64,000 bases of DNA from Bordetella parapertussis. GTDB lineage: Bacteria; Pseudomonadota; Gammaproteobacteria; Burkholderiales; Burkholderiaceae_C. The notes below the pieces were generated by a model. It was given only the letters and a program-made list of their open reading frames with translations. It was not told where the DNA came from and did not search any database. Shown in pieces: positions 16,783 to 25,338 of the stretch; positions within the stretch are counted from its first letter, which is position 1; every line of letters starts with the position of its first letter. The stretch lies in contig CAMCES010000003.1 of NCBI GenBank assembly GCA_945873925.1, forward strand, positions 24,000 through 87,999, in the 5' to 3' direction. Position numbers and translations under genes: made by a program.

Positions 16783-18333
16783 ATGAACCGCACAACTGTT
16801 TTTCATTTCTCTTGCACCACCCTGGTCTGCTTGGCGCTGTGCGCATGCGGTGGTGGTGGCAGTTCGGGCACAGCGACACCAGGTGTTGGCGCGACTGCCG
16901 TGACCTTGCTCAAGGGCAAATTGATTGACAGCGCGGTGTCTGGCGTGACTTACACCGTGACCACCACCGATGGCAAAACCATCAAAGGGGTGACCGATGA
17001 GAGTGGCACCTTTGAGTACCAAGCCGGCGAAACCGTGACATTTTCCATTGGCAGCATTGTGTTGCCATCGGCTTTGGGTGACGCCACGGTGACACCTGTG
17101 AGCATGGCCAGTGGTGGTGATGGCCCAGTAGCCAGCAATGTGGCTTATTTTTTGCAATCCTTGGATTTTGATTTGGATCCCAGCAATGGCATCACGGTTG
17201 ACCCACGCGTCCTGACCCTCCCGAGCATGGCGGCCTTCAGTGGCAAACCGATTGACTGGACACAAGCCACGGCCAGCTTCATTGCAAACAGCCAATTGCG
17301 AGCCCTGTGGAACCAGGCCAAAGAACTCAACCCCGCCAACGTGGTGGTACCACCCATTCCACCCAAAACGCCTGACGAGACAGACAAACATTTGGCGGAG
17401 ACTTTGTTTGGCTCCTTAGACACCCAAGCGCCTCAAACAGAGGGTTGTGCTTTGACCAGTGGTATCGACAAGCCAAGTATCACGGTGTTGTCTACCAATC
17501 TGTGGGCGGACTTGATGGCCAAGCCCAAATCCATCGTGGCCCCGGGTTGGATTTACGATGGTGAAATCACCCAAGGCATCGCGGTCAGTGAACCACCCGG
17601 CGACTTGCGAATCTACAAAGCCACACCCGCTTCACCTGAGTACAAAGCCGCGCTGAAGTCGGTGGACGTGGGCAACCTGGACGCAGACCTGTGGTTCAGG
17701 CACCAAGGCGATCCGAATGTGGTTTTGCGCATTGCTGCCAAGGAGCGTTTGGGCGGCGACTCGATTTATTTCCCCAAGTACTCGGGCAGTGCGATTTATT
17801 TGCACTATGTCGCCACCGACAACTCTGCTTTGCAATTTCAATTTGCAACCGGTCTGCAAGCCATGGCCTTTTTCAGCTTCCTGGGCAACAACACCCATAT
17901 TTTTTACCGTGGCACTGCTGGCAAAGATGGTTTGATCAATTCGGGCGGTGAGGACGGCTTCAACACCTGGACCCAGGAGCGTGGCGACAACTGGGTACGC
18001 CACCTTCCAGCCTCGCCTGGCAAACCTGCGGACCCGATTTTCAATTTGCCAGAGGTGCCGGCCAAAGCAGCAGACCCGAATTTCCCGCCCAATTTACGCA
18101 AAGGTGGCACGACACCAACCGGGCGGGCACTGGGAACCACGACCTGCTTCTTGAAACCCGGCGGTTCGGTGCTGTTGTGGCGCAAGCCCAGCACCTCGAG
18201 CGATTTGTTTTTCAGCCCACTGGCGTTGCGCAACAACGTTGGTGAGTTGGCACCTGTGTATAGCGATGCCAAGGGCTATCAGGGCTTTGCAGGCATCCGT
18301 GCGGGAGTCAAGATGCTGCGGGTGCTGAAATAA
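16783..18333 (+). CDS. Large lipoprotein of unknown function
   Basis: A 516-residue predicted outer-membrane or periplasm-facing lipoprotein. The signal peptide ends in CLALCAC followed by GGGGSSG; the lipidated Cys is C22 (or C20). Residues about 40-110 look like a small beta domain (GKLIDSAVSGVTYTVTTTDG, then a TDESGTFEYQAGETV turn and VTPVSMA) seen repeatedly in surface lipoproteins of Burkholderiales. The C-terminal 300 residues are rich in aromatic residues and Gly, with no motif I recognise. It is a single gene: divergent from the OYE gene and followed at once by the tRNA terminator of the other strand. Confidence 0.75.
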   Translation: MNRTTVFHFSCTTLVCLALCACGGGGSSGTATPGVGATAVTLLKGKLIDSAVSGVTYTVTTTDGKTIKGVTDESGTFEYQAGETVTFSIGSIVLPSALGDATVTPVSMASGGDGPVASNVAYFLQSLDFDLDPSNGITVDPRVLTLPSMAAFSGKPIDWTQATASFIANSQLRALWNQAKELNPANVVVPPIPPKTPDETDKHLAETLFGSLDTQAPQTEGCALTSGIDKPSITVLSTNLWADLMAKPKSIVAPGWIYDGEITQGIAVSEPPGDLRIYKATPASPEYKAALKSVDVGNLDADLWFRHQGDPNVVLRIAAKERLGGDSIYFPKYSGSAIYLHYVATDNSALQFQFATGLQAMAFFSFLGNNTHIFYRGTAGKDGLINSGGEDGFNTWTQERGDNWVRHLPASPGKPADPIFNLPEVPAKAADPNFPPNLRKGGTTPTGRALGTTTCFLKPGGSVLLWRKPSTSSDLFFSPLALRNNVGELAPVYSDAKGYQGFAGIRAGVKMLRVLK

Positions 18334-18357
18334 AAAAACCAACCCTTGTGGGGTCGG
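18332..18357 (-). terminator. Intrinsic terminator of tRNA-Leu
   Basis: On the minus strand CCGACCC, loop CACAA, GGGTTGG forms a 7-bp stem (one G-U pair) followed by TTTTTTT. It lies 15 bp after the tRNA 3' end and abuts the stop codon of the converging lipoprotein gene. Confidence 0.75.
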
Positions 18358-18372
18358 CTTCGATGAACTGGC

Positions 18373-18460
18373 TGGTGCCGGAGGCCGGAATCGAACCGGC
18401 ACGGTGTTTTGCACCGGCAGATTTTGAATCTGCTGCGTCTACCAATTTCGCCACTCCGGC
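18373..18460 (-). tRNA. tRNA-Leu (anticodon CAA)
   Basis: The minus strand folds as a class II tRNA. Acceptor GCCGGAG pairs perfectly with CTCCGGC, discriminator A, and CCA is encoded. The anticodon stem GCAGA/TCTGC holds the loop TTCAAAA, giving anticodon CAA, which reads UUG. A variable arm and the T-loop TTCGATT are present. It is followed by an intrinsic terminator and is divergent from cysM. Confidence 0.96.
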
Positions 18461-18495
18461 GAGAGTGAAAGGCGAAATTATGGCACAGTGGAGAC

Positions 18496-19398
18496 ATGAA
18501 ATACCCGACCATTGAATCGGCCATCGGAAACACGCCCTTGGCCGCCTTGCAACGCATCGGCGCTGCAGACAACCAACAACGTGGCAATGTGCTGTTGGGC
18601 AAGCTCGAGGGCAACAACCCTGCGGGTTCTGTCAAAGACCGCCCAGCCATGTCCATGATCCAACGTGCCGAGGAGCGCGGCGATATTCGTCCTGGTGACA
18701 CGCTCATAGAGGCCACCTCGGGCAACACCGGTATCGCCTTGGCCATGGCGGCCGCCATCAAGGGTTACCGCATGGTTTTGATCATGCCGGAAGACTTGTC
18801 GATTGAACGCGCCCAAACCATGAAGGCTTTTGGTGCGGAGCTCATCCTCACAGCCAAAACCACCGGCATGGAGGGTGCGCGTGATTTGGCTGATGAAATG
18901 CAAGCCCAAGGCAAAGGCTTGGTACTCGATCAGTTTGCCAACCATGACAACCCGCGTGTCCATTTCGAGACTACCGGACCGGAAATTTGGCAGCAAACCC
19001 ATGGAGAAATCACGCATTTTGTGAGTGCCATGGGGACGACCGGTACGATCACCGGCGTGTCGCGCTACCTGAAAGAAAAAAACCCCAAGGTGCAAATCAT
19101 TGGCGCGCAACCGAGTGAAGGCTCGCGCATACCCGGTATCCGCAAATGGTCACCTGCCTATTTGCCCAAAATTTACGATGACACCCATGTCGATGAATTG
19201 GTCTATGTGACTCAGCATGACGCAGAAGACATGTGTCGTCGTATGGCCCGTGAAGAGGGTATTTTTGCGGGCGTCTCGGCGGCAGGGGCGTGTTGGGTGG
19301 CCTTGCACATCGCCAAGCGCGTGGATAACGCCACCATCGTGTTCATCGTGTGTGACCGCGGCGACCGTTATTTGTCTACTGGGGTGTTCCCAGCATGA
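18496..19398 (+). CDS. cysM: Cysteine synthase B
   Basis: A 300-residue PLP enzyme that makes cysteine (or S-sulfocysteine from thiosulfate) from O-acetylserine. The PLP lysine is K47 in NPAGSVKDRPA; the substrate loop is EATSGNTGIALA, the phosphate loop is SAMGTTGTITG. CysM-type traits are the start YPTIESAIGNTPL, the shorter length and PSEGSRIPGIRKW. It overlaps the Nudix gene by 4 bp (ATGA) and is first in a three-gene set with nudix and tusA. Confidence 0.93.
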   Translation: MKYPTIESAIGNTPLAALQRIGAADNQQRGNVLLGKLEGNNPAGSVKDRPAMSMIQRAEERGDIRPGDTLIEATSGNTGIALAMAAAIKGYRMVLIMPEDLSIERAQTMKAFGAELILTAKTTGMEGARDLADEMQAQGKGLVLDQFANHDNPRVHFETTGPEIWQQTHGEITHFVSAMGTTGTITGVSRYLKEKNPKVQIIGAQPSEGSRIPGIRKWSPAYLPKIYDDTHVDELVYVTQHDAEDMCRRMAREEGIFAGVSAAGACWVALHIAKRVDNATIVFIVCDRGDRYLSTGVFPA

Positions 19399-19937
19399 GT
19401 CAATTTCAGTATTGCCCGATGTGCGCGACAGCCTTGCAACTCATCACCCAAGACGAAGACGGCGGTCCCAAGCAACGCATGCGCTGTGTGGTGTGCCACT
19501 GGACTCATTGGAACAACCCGACGCCGGTGCTGGCGGCGATTGTTCAATACGGTGACCAAATCCTGCTGGCGCGCAATGCCGCTTGGCCGGACAGGCGGTT
19601 TGCCTTGATCACCGGCTTCATGGAGGCAGGTGAGACAGCCCAAGAGGGTATCAGCCGAGAAGTGGCTGAAGAAACCAACCTGACAGTCACGGATTTGAAA
19701 CTGGTGGGTGTGTATGACTTTCAGCGCATGAACCAAGTCATCATCGCCTTTCACGCCGTGGCTGAGGGCGAGATTCGCTTGTCTCCAGAACTGCTTGAGT
19801 ACAAGTTGATGAATTACCCAGACATCATTTGCTGGCCATCTGGCACCGGTTATGCCATGGGCGACTGGTTGCAAACCCAAGGCATCGAGCCGCGTTTCAT
19901 GGGCTGGGAAGAGCGTGCCATGCAAAACTTAGAATAA
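19395..19937 (+). CDS. Nudix hydrolase with N-terminal zinc ribbon
   Basis: A 180-residue hydrolase of nucleoside-diphosphate-linked compounds. An N-terminal zinc ribbon uses C7-x2-C10 and C31-x2-C34. The Nudix box spans residues 74-96 and has the required G74, E80, R88-E89 and E92-E93. This is like NudC (NADH/RNA-cap pyrophosphatase), but it lacks the SQPWPFP block just after the Nudix box that marks NudC, so the substrate is open. Start codon overlaps the cysM stop. Confidence 0.85.
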   Translation: MSQFQYCPMCATALQLITQDEDGGPKQRMRCVVCHWTHWNNPTPVLAAIVQYGDQILLARNAAWPDRRFALITGFMEAGETAQEGISREVAEETNLTVTDLKLVGVYDFQRMNQVIIAFHAVAEGEIRLSPELLEYKLMNYPDIICWPSGTGYAMGDWLQTQGIEPRFMGWEERAMQNLE

Positions 19938-19942
19938 CGGCC

Positions 19943-20170
19943 ATGCAAATCGACCAAGAACTAGACACACGCGGCTTGAATTGCCCCTTGCCGATACTCA
20001 AAGCCAAGAAGGCGTTGACCGCGATGCAAACGGGTCAACTGCTCAAAGTGGTGTCCACCGACAAAACCTCGTTGCGTGACTTTGCCGCCTTCTCCAAGCA
20101 AACGGGCAATGAGTTGATGTCGCAAGAAACCATAGGCGAAGACTTTGTCCATGTCTTGAAAAGACGCTGA
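19943..20170 (+). CDS. TusA/SirA family sulfur carrier protein
   Basis: A 75-residue protein with the fold signature LDTRGLNCPLPILKAKKAL; C14 in the CPxP motif accepts persulfide sulfur. Family members pass sulfur to tRNA thiolation, molybdenum cofactor or other sulfur traffic. The link with the upstream cysM (5 bp after the Nudix stop, likely one transcript) suggests a role in sulfur metabolism. ATG at 19943 chosen; the frame is open further upstream only within the Nudix gene. Confidence 0.88.
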   Translation: MQIDQELDTRGLNCPLPILKAKKALTAMQTGQLLKVVSTDKTSLRDFAAFSKQTGNELMSQETIGEDFVHVLKRR

Positions 20171-20203
20171 TCCTTTGGTTTTTGGTAGCCGCTCTGACCA
20201 GCA

Positions 20204-23137
20204 CTAGCCCAAGCGCTTGAGTTGATCTTCCACCTTTTGCAAAGTGGCCTCAAAGTCCGCTACCCGTTGGCGCTCTTGGGTGATCACGGCAGGCGGGGCT
20301 TTGGCGACGAAGGCTTCATTGCTGAGTTTGCCTTGGGCTTTGGCAATCTCGTTTTGCAAACGGGCCACTTCTTTGCCCAAGCGCAGTTTTTCGGCGGCCA
20401 CACTCACTTCGATGAACAAGCACAAACGGGTTTCACCCACCACGGCCACCGGTGCGGCCTTTGCGGCTGCTTGCCAAGCGGCTTCATCGTCAAACACTTT
20501 CACATCGCTGAGTTTGGCCAGGGACTGCAAGACAGCCGCATTCATGCGCATGAAATCGGTGTTGCCCAGGGCAAACATGGGCATGCGGGTCGATGGCGAG
20601 ACATTCATTTCACCGCGCAAATGGCGGCACGCATCCACCAACAACTTGAGATGGTTGACATGGGCAATGGCTTGCGGGTCGATCTTGTTGGGTTGCGCCT
20701 TGGGGTAACCCGCAATGCTCACCGATGCGCCTGGCAGGCCAGCCACGGGCGCGACTTTTTGCCATAACTCCTCGGTGATGAAAGGGATGATCGGGTGGGC
20801 CAAACGCATGATGGCTTCCAAGGTGCGGATGAGGGTGCGGCGTGTGGCACGTTGCTCTGCCGGACCGCCGGTTTGGATTTGCACCTTGGCGATCTCTAGG
20901 TACCAATCGCAGTACTCGTTCCAGACAAATTCATAAATCGTTGTGGCCACATGGTCTAGTCGGTATTCCTCGAAACCTTTGGCGACATCGGTTTCTGCTT
21001 GTTGCAAGAGCGATGCAATCCAGCGGTCAGCTTGGCTGAACTTCATGTACTGGTAGAACGGCCCGGCCGCAATCGCTTGGCCGTTTTCTCCGATGCGCGG
21101 CGGTGCACATTCAGCCTTGGTGTGCTCCTTGAGGCCGCAGTCATGACCTTCACAGTTCATCAGCACAAAGCGGGTGGCGTTCCACAGTTTGTTGCAAAAG
21201 TTGCGGTAACCTTCGCAGCGTTTGCTGTCGAAGTTGATGCTGCGCCCCAAGCTGGCCAAGGCCGCGAAGGTGAAACGCAAGGCATCCGCACCATAAGCAG
21301 GGATACCGTCGGGGAATTCTTTTTCGGTTTGCTTGCGCACCTTGGGGGCGGTCTCGGGTTTGCGCAGGCCTTGGGTGCGTTTGTCAAGCAGAGGCTCGAG
21401 TGGGATACCGTCAATCAAATCAACCGGGTCGAGCACATTGCCTTCAGACTTGCTCATTTTTTTGCCTTGGGCATCGAGCACCAGGCCATGGATATAGACG
21501 TTTTTGAAAGGCACTTTGCCGGTGAAATGGGTGGTCATCATGATCATGCGGGCGACCCAGAAGAAGATGATGTCGTAGCCGGTGACCAAGACGCTGGAGG
21601 GCAAGTACCAGTCCTGGTCGCCTGGGCGCCCCAGGGTGCTGAACGGCACCAAAGCGCTCGAATACCAGGTATCGAGCACATCGGGGTCACGGGTCAGGTG
21701 TTTGCCAGGCGCTTGGGCTTGGGCCGCGGCCTGGTTGTGGGCGACATACACTTTGCCGTCCTCGTCATACCAAGCAGGTATTTGATGGCCCCACCACAGT
21801 TGGCGGCTGATGCACCAATCGGTGATGTTGTTCATCCACTGGTTATAGGTGTTGACCCAGTTCTCAGGGACGAACTTGACTTCGCCAGACTGCACCGCGT
21901 CGATCGCTTTTTGCGCAATGCTTTTGCCGGTGGGGTCTTGCGGACTCACTCGGTTCATGGCGACAAACCATTGATCGGTGAGCATGGGTTCGATGATTTG
22001 GCCGGTGCGCGCACAACGCGGCACCATGAGCTTGTGTTTCTTGACCTCCACCAACAAACCCAGCGCTGCCAAATCGGTGACCACGGCTTTTCGTGCAACG
22101 AAGCGGTCCATGCCACGGTAGGCGGCAGGGGCGTTGTCATTGACCGTGACATCCAAGTTCAAAACCGAAATCAGGGGCAGGTGATGGCGCTGTCCAACCG
22201 CATGGTCATTGGTGTCATGCGCTGGCGTGACCTTGACCACGCCGGTGCCGAAGGCGCGGTCCACATAGTCATCCGCAATCACAGGGATGGTGCGGTCGCA
22301 CAACGGCAATTGCACCTGCTGGCCAATCAAATGGGCGTAGCGCTCGTCCTCAGGGTGAACCATCACGGCCACGTCACCCATCAAGGTTTCGGGGCGGGTG
22401 GTGGCAACCACCAAGCCTTTGGCGGATTCGCCAGACACGCTTTGCGGGCCATTGGCAAAGGGGTAGCAGATGTGCCATAGCGAGCCGTCTTCTTCTTCGC
22501 TTTCAACTTCCAAATCAGAGACCGCGCTTTGCAAGACAGGGTCCCAACTTACCAAGCGCTTGCCTCTGTAGATCAATCCTTGTTGGTAAAGTTCCACGAA
22601 GGTGTCGGTGACCACGGTGGTCAGTTTGTCATCCATCGTGAAATATTCACGGCTCCAGTCCACGCTGTCGCCCATGCGGCGCATTTGTTGAGTGATGGTG
22701 TTGCCCGATTGCTCTTTCCATTCCCACACTTTGGCAATGAAGTTTTTGCGAGCTTCTGTCGGTGACGGCCCCATGTCATGGCGGCTGATGCCTTGGGCTT
22801 GCAATTGCCTTTCCACCACGATTTGGGTGGCGATGCCCGCATGGTCGGTGCCAGGCACCCAAACCGTGTTAAAGCCCCTCATGCGGTGATAGCGCGTGAG
22901 GCTGTCCATGATGGTCTGGTTGAACGCATGGCCCATGTGCAGGGTGCCGGTCACATTCGGCGGTGGCAGTTGAATGGCAAAGGCGGGTTGGTCAGCCTGC
23001 GCTTGGCCCGTGCCACGAAAACCCGCCACCCCATAACCGCGCTTTTCCCATTCAGGTCCCCAGTGGGCTTCGAGGGCGGCGGGTTCAAAAGATTTGGACA
23101 GGCTGTCTAAGCCGGGTTGCGCGGGGGCGTTGCTCAT
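20204..23137 (-). CDS. valS: Valyl-tRNA synthetase
   Basis: A 977-residue class I synthetase. The HIGH motif is HMGH at 67-70 (PPPNVTGTLHMGH), the KMSKS motif lies in GKKMSKSEGNVLDP (about residue 560), and the editing domain contains the TTRPETLMGDVAV block. The last 65 residues are the ValRS coiled-coil arm (EVARLQNEIAKAQGKLSNEA). ATG at 23137 matches MSNAPAQPGLDSLSKSFEP; 10 upstream codons are in frame but lack support. Convergent with tusA, divergent from rubrerythrin. Confidence 0.97.
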   Translation of the reverse strand: MSNAPAQPGLDSLSKSFEPAALEAHWGPEWEKRGYGVAGFRGTGQAQADQPAFAIQLPPPNVTGTLHMGHAFNQTIMDSLTRYHRMRGFNTVWVPGTDHAGIATQIVVERQLQAQGISRHDMGPSPTEARKNFIAKVWEWKEQSGNTITQQMRRMGDSVDWSREYFTMDDKLTTVVTDTFVELYQQGLIYRGKRLVSWDPVLQSAVSDLEVESEEEDGSLWHICYPFANGPQSVSGESAKGLVVATTRPETLMGDVAVMVHPEDERYAHLIGQQVQLPLCDRTIPVIADDYVDRAFGTGVVKVTPAHDTNDHAVGQRHHLPLISVLNLDVTVNDNAPAAYRGMDRFVARKAVVTDLAALGLLVEVKKHKLMVPRCARTGQIIEPMLTDQWFVAMNRVSPQDPTGKSIAQKAIDAVQSGEVKFVPENWVNTYNQWMNNITDWCISRQLWWGHQIPAWYDEDGKVYVAHNQAAAQAQAPGKHLTRDPDVLDTWYSSALVPFSTLGRPGDQDWYLPSSVLVTGYDIIFFWVARMIMMTTHFTGKVPFKNVYIHGLVLDAQGKKMSKSEGNVLDPVDLIDGIPLEPLLDKRTQGLRKPETAPKVRKQTEKEFPDGIPAYGADALRFTFAALASLGRSINFDSKRCEGYRNFCNKLWNATRFVLMNCEGHDCGLKEHTKAECAPPRIGENGQAIAAGPFYQYMKFSQADRWIASLLQQAETDVAKGFEEYRLDHVATTIYEFVWNEYCDWYLEIAKVQIQTGGPAEQRATRRTLIRTLEAIMRLAHPIIPFITEELWQKVAPVAGLPGASVSIAGYPKAQPNKIDPQAIAHVNHLKLLVDACRHLRGEMNVSPSTRMPMFALGNTDFMRMNAAVLQSLAKLSDVKVFDDEAAWQAAAKAAPVAVVGETRLCLFIEVSVAAEKLRLGKEVARLQNEIAKAQGKLSNEAFVAKAPPAVITQERQRVADFEATLQKVEDQLKRLG

Positions 23138-23293
23138 AGAGGACTTTGCATGGTTACATGCCCACACAAACCTGGGACACGGCGTTCAAAAAGAAAAGTG
23201 TATTTTAGCGACGGCTGGCTTCACGCCTTTGTTGCAATCTCTTGCCAGACTTGGGTAAACGAATGATAGGAATATTCAATTTTTCAGATTGAC

Positions 23294-23324
23294 ACAAGCG
23301 ATTGGACGCTTGTCACAGACAAGC
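23294..23324. promoter_or_regulatory. Overlapping inverted repeats upstream of the rubrerythrin operon
   Basis: Three arms occur in a row: ACAAGCG (23294-23300), CGCTTGT (23307-23313) and ACAAGC (23319-23324). The first and second form a perfect 7-bp inverted repeat with a 6-bp gap (20 bp in all), the size of a dimeric repressor or activator site. The second and third form GCTTGTC-aca-GACAAGC. A TTGACA hexamer overlaps the left edge (23289-23294). This could be an operator or a switchable RNA hairpin. Confidence 0.5.
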
Positions 23325-23341
23325 ATTAACCTACGCTCTGT

Positions 23342-23361
23342 CTTTGGCAATTTCGCCAAAG
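23342..23361 (+). promoter_or_regulatory. Inverted repeat in the rubrerythrin leader
   Basis: CTTTGGC (23342-23348) and GCCAAAG (23355-23361) form a perfect 7-bp inverted repeat with a 6-bp gap, the same geometry as the repeat 40 bp upstream but a different sequence. It ends 15 bp before the AAGGAG ribosome binding site (23377-23382), so in RNA it would be a hairpin close to the translation start. Confidence 0.5.
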
Positions 23362-23389
23362 CATGTTCATCAACCCAAGGAGATTTCTC

Positions 23390-23812
23390 ATGGCAGCACT
23401 CAAAGGCTCCAAAACGGAAGAAAACCTGAAAGCCGCCTTCGCAGGCGAGTCACAGGCCAACCGCCGTTACCTGTATTTTGCGAACAAGGCCGACGTGGAA
23501 GGCCAAAACGATGTGGCAGCGCTGTTTCGTTCGACCGCCGAAGGCGAGACCGGTCACGCCCACGGTCACCTCGAGTGGCTTGAGCAGTGCGGCGACCCCG
23601 CTACTGGCCTGCCCATTGGTGCCACCCGTGACAACCTGAAAGCCGCAGTGGCAGGCGAAACCCATGAGTACACCGACATGTACCCTGGTATGGCCAAAAC
23701 CGCGCGCGACGAAGGCCACGACGAAATCGCTGATTGGTTTGAAACCTTGGCTAAGGCCGAGCGTTCACATGCCAACCGTTATGCCAAGGCATTGGCTGAG
23801 CTGGTTGACTGA
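23390..23812 (+). CDS. Rubrerythrin-type di-iron protein (no rubredoxin domain)
   Basis: A 140-residue four-helix ferritin-like protein. Di-iron ligands are all present with rubrerythrin spacing: E20, E53-x2-H56, E90, E93 and E124-x2-H127. The C-terminal rubredoxin domain (CxxC pairs) of classical rubrerythrin is absent; the protein ends 13 residues after H127. Such short forms can reduce hydrogen peroxide if an outside electron donor exists, and the next gene codes for an Fe-S protein that could serve. AAGGAG at 23377-23382 fixes the ATG at 23390. First gene of the probable operon that includes the Fe-S protein, DUF3501 and yaaA. Confidence 0.9.
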   Translation: MAALKGSKTEENLKAAFAGESQANRRYLYFANKADVEGQNDVAALFRSTAEGETGHAHGHLEWLEQCGDPATGLPIGATRDNLKAAVAGETHEYTDMYPGMAKTARDEGHDEIADWFETLAKAERSHANRYAKALAELVD

Positions 23813-23928
23813 TCATCAGCATTGAGGGCAGGGCGTTGGGCTCAAAAAGCCACAGCGCTCCTCTCTGAATCCTGATCTTTCTTGAGAAGATTTCCTTCTC
23901 CCACCCCACTTTCCTTGAGGAACACAGC

Positions 23929-25311
23929 ATGGCCCGCGAAGGCAGCTTGGAAGCCCCCACACGCCATCCCCTGGATTGGCTCAACCCCGACTTTTACGAC
24001 GAGGAAGCCTGTCTCACCGAGATGGAGCGCATTTTTGACATCTGTCACGGTTGCCGCCGTTGCGTGAGTTTGTGCGGGTCCTTCCCCACCTTGTTCGATT
24101 TGGTGGATGAAAGCCCCACCTTGGAAATGGACGGCGTGGATAAAAAAGACTATTGGAAAGTGGTTGACCAGTGTTTTTTGTGTGACTTGTGCTACTTGAC
24201 CAAGTGCCCTTATGTGCCACCGCATGAATGGAACCTGGACTTTCCCCACACCATGCTGCGGGCCAAAGCGATCAAGTTTAAAAAAGGCGAGGTCAGTGCT
24301 GGCGAAAAGTTGCTCGCTTCTACCGATGTCCATGGCCAATTTGCCGGCATACCCATTGTGGTTCAAGCGGTCAATGCCATCAACAAAACCAAAGCCGCCC
24401 GCTCGGTGATGGAGTCGGCTTTGGGTGTGGACAAAGACGCATGGTTGCCCGAATTGGCGACCAAAAAATTCCGCCGCCAGGCGCCCAAGGCCCAGGCCAG
24501 CCAAGTGGTGGATGGTGAAAAAACACCGGGCAAGGTGGTGATTTACGCCACTTGCTATGTCAACTACAACGAGCCTGGCATTGGCATGGATTTGCTTAAA
24601 ATTTTGGACCACAACGACATCCCCTACGAATTGGTGTCCAAAGAAAAATGTTGCGGCATGCCCAAACTCGAATTGGGTGATCTGCAGTCAGTCGATGCCA
24701 ACAAGCAAATCAACATACCCATCTTGGCCAAGTACGCGGCGCAAGGCTATGCCATCTTGAGTGCCGTGCCCTCGTGCACCCTGATGTTCAAGCAAGAGCT
24801 GCCGCTCATGTACCCCAACGACGCTGAAACACAGTTGGTCAAAGAGCACATCTGGGACCCGTTTGAGTACCTGATGGCGCGCAAGCGCGACGGCTTGCTC
24901 AAAACTGAATTCCCTGAAAGCCTGGGCAATGTCAGCTACCAAATTCCATGCCACGGCAGGGTGCAAAACATCGGCAAGAAGACCGAGGAAATGCTCAAGA
25001 TGATTCCCGACACCACGATCAACACGATCGAGCGTTGTTCGGGTCATGCGGGCACCTATGGCGTGAAAAAAGCCAGCCATGCCTATGCCATGAAATTGGG
25101 TAAACCGGTGGTCAAAGCCATGGCAACGATGAAAGACGGCAGCCAGCCCGACTTCATCAGTTCCGATTGTCCGCTGGGTGGTCACCACATCGCACAAGGC
25201 TTTGAGGCCAGCGGTCAGGCCGTGCCCGAGCTCCAACACCCCATCAGCCTGGTGGCCAAAGCCTACGGACTGAAGTCATTGAAGTCATTGGGGTCAAATT
25301 CCAATGATTGA
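23929..25311 (+). CDS. GlpC/heterodisulfide-reductase-like Fe-S protein with CCG domains
   Basis: A 460-residue iron-sulfur protein. Two N-terminal cysteine clusters fit [4Fe-4S] binding: C39-x2-C42-x2-C45-x3-C49 and C82-x2-C85-x2-C88-x4-C93-P. A first CCG domain has C209 and the full CCG motif C241-C242-G243 (KEKCCGMPKLELGD). The second CCG domain is degenerate: C341 (IPCHGRVQ) is present, but the CCG position reads C370-S-G (ERCSGHAGTYG). CCG domains bind non-cubane Fe-S or other redox sites in HdrB, SdhE and GlpC. It lacks transmembrane segments. It sits 116 bp after rubrerythrin and 27 bp before DUF3501. Likely an electron donor or carrier; partner and substrate unknown. Confidence 0.85.
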   Translation: MAREGSLEAPTRHPLDWLNPDFYDEEACLTEMERIFDICHGCRRCVSLCGSFPTLFDLVDESPTLEMDGVDKKDYWKVVDQCFLCDLCYLTKCPYVPPHEWNLDFPHTMLRAKAIKFKKGEVSAGEKLLASTDVHGQFAGIPIVVQAVNAINKTKAARSVMESALGVDKDAWLPELATKKFRRQAPKAQASQVVDGEKTPGKVVIYATCYVNYNEPGIGMDLLKILDHNDIPYELVSKEKCCGMPKLELGDLQSVDANKQINIPILAKYAAQGYAILSAVPSCTLMFKQELPLMYPNDAETQLVKEHIWDPFEYLMARKRDGLLKTEFPESLGNVSYQIPCHGRVQNIGKKTEEMLKMIPDTTINTIERCSGHAGTYGVKKASHAYAMKLGKPVVKAMATMKDGSQPDFISSDCPLGGHHIAQGFEASGQAVPELQHPISLVAKAYGLKSLKSLGSNSND

Positions 25312-25338
25312 TTAACCCCAATTGTTTGAAAGCCATTT

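Noticed and set aside
18373..18460. Integration site of a genomic island at tRNA-Leu
   Set aside because: No integrase, no direct repeat of the tRNA 3' end and no foreign-looking genes on either side.
20999..22480. 493-codon open frame on the plus strand across valS
   Set aside because: It is the antisense shadow of a codon-biased valS gene. It shows no family motif and no ribosome binding site, and valS has all its signature motifs.
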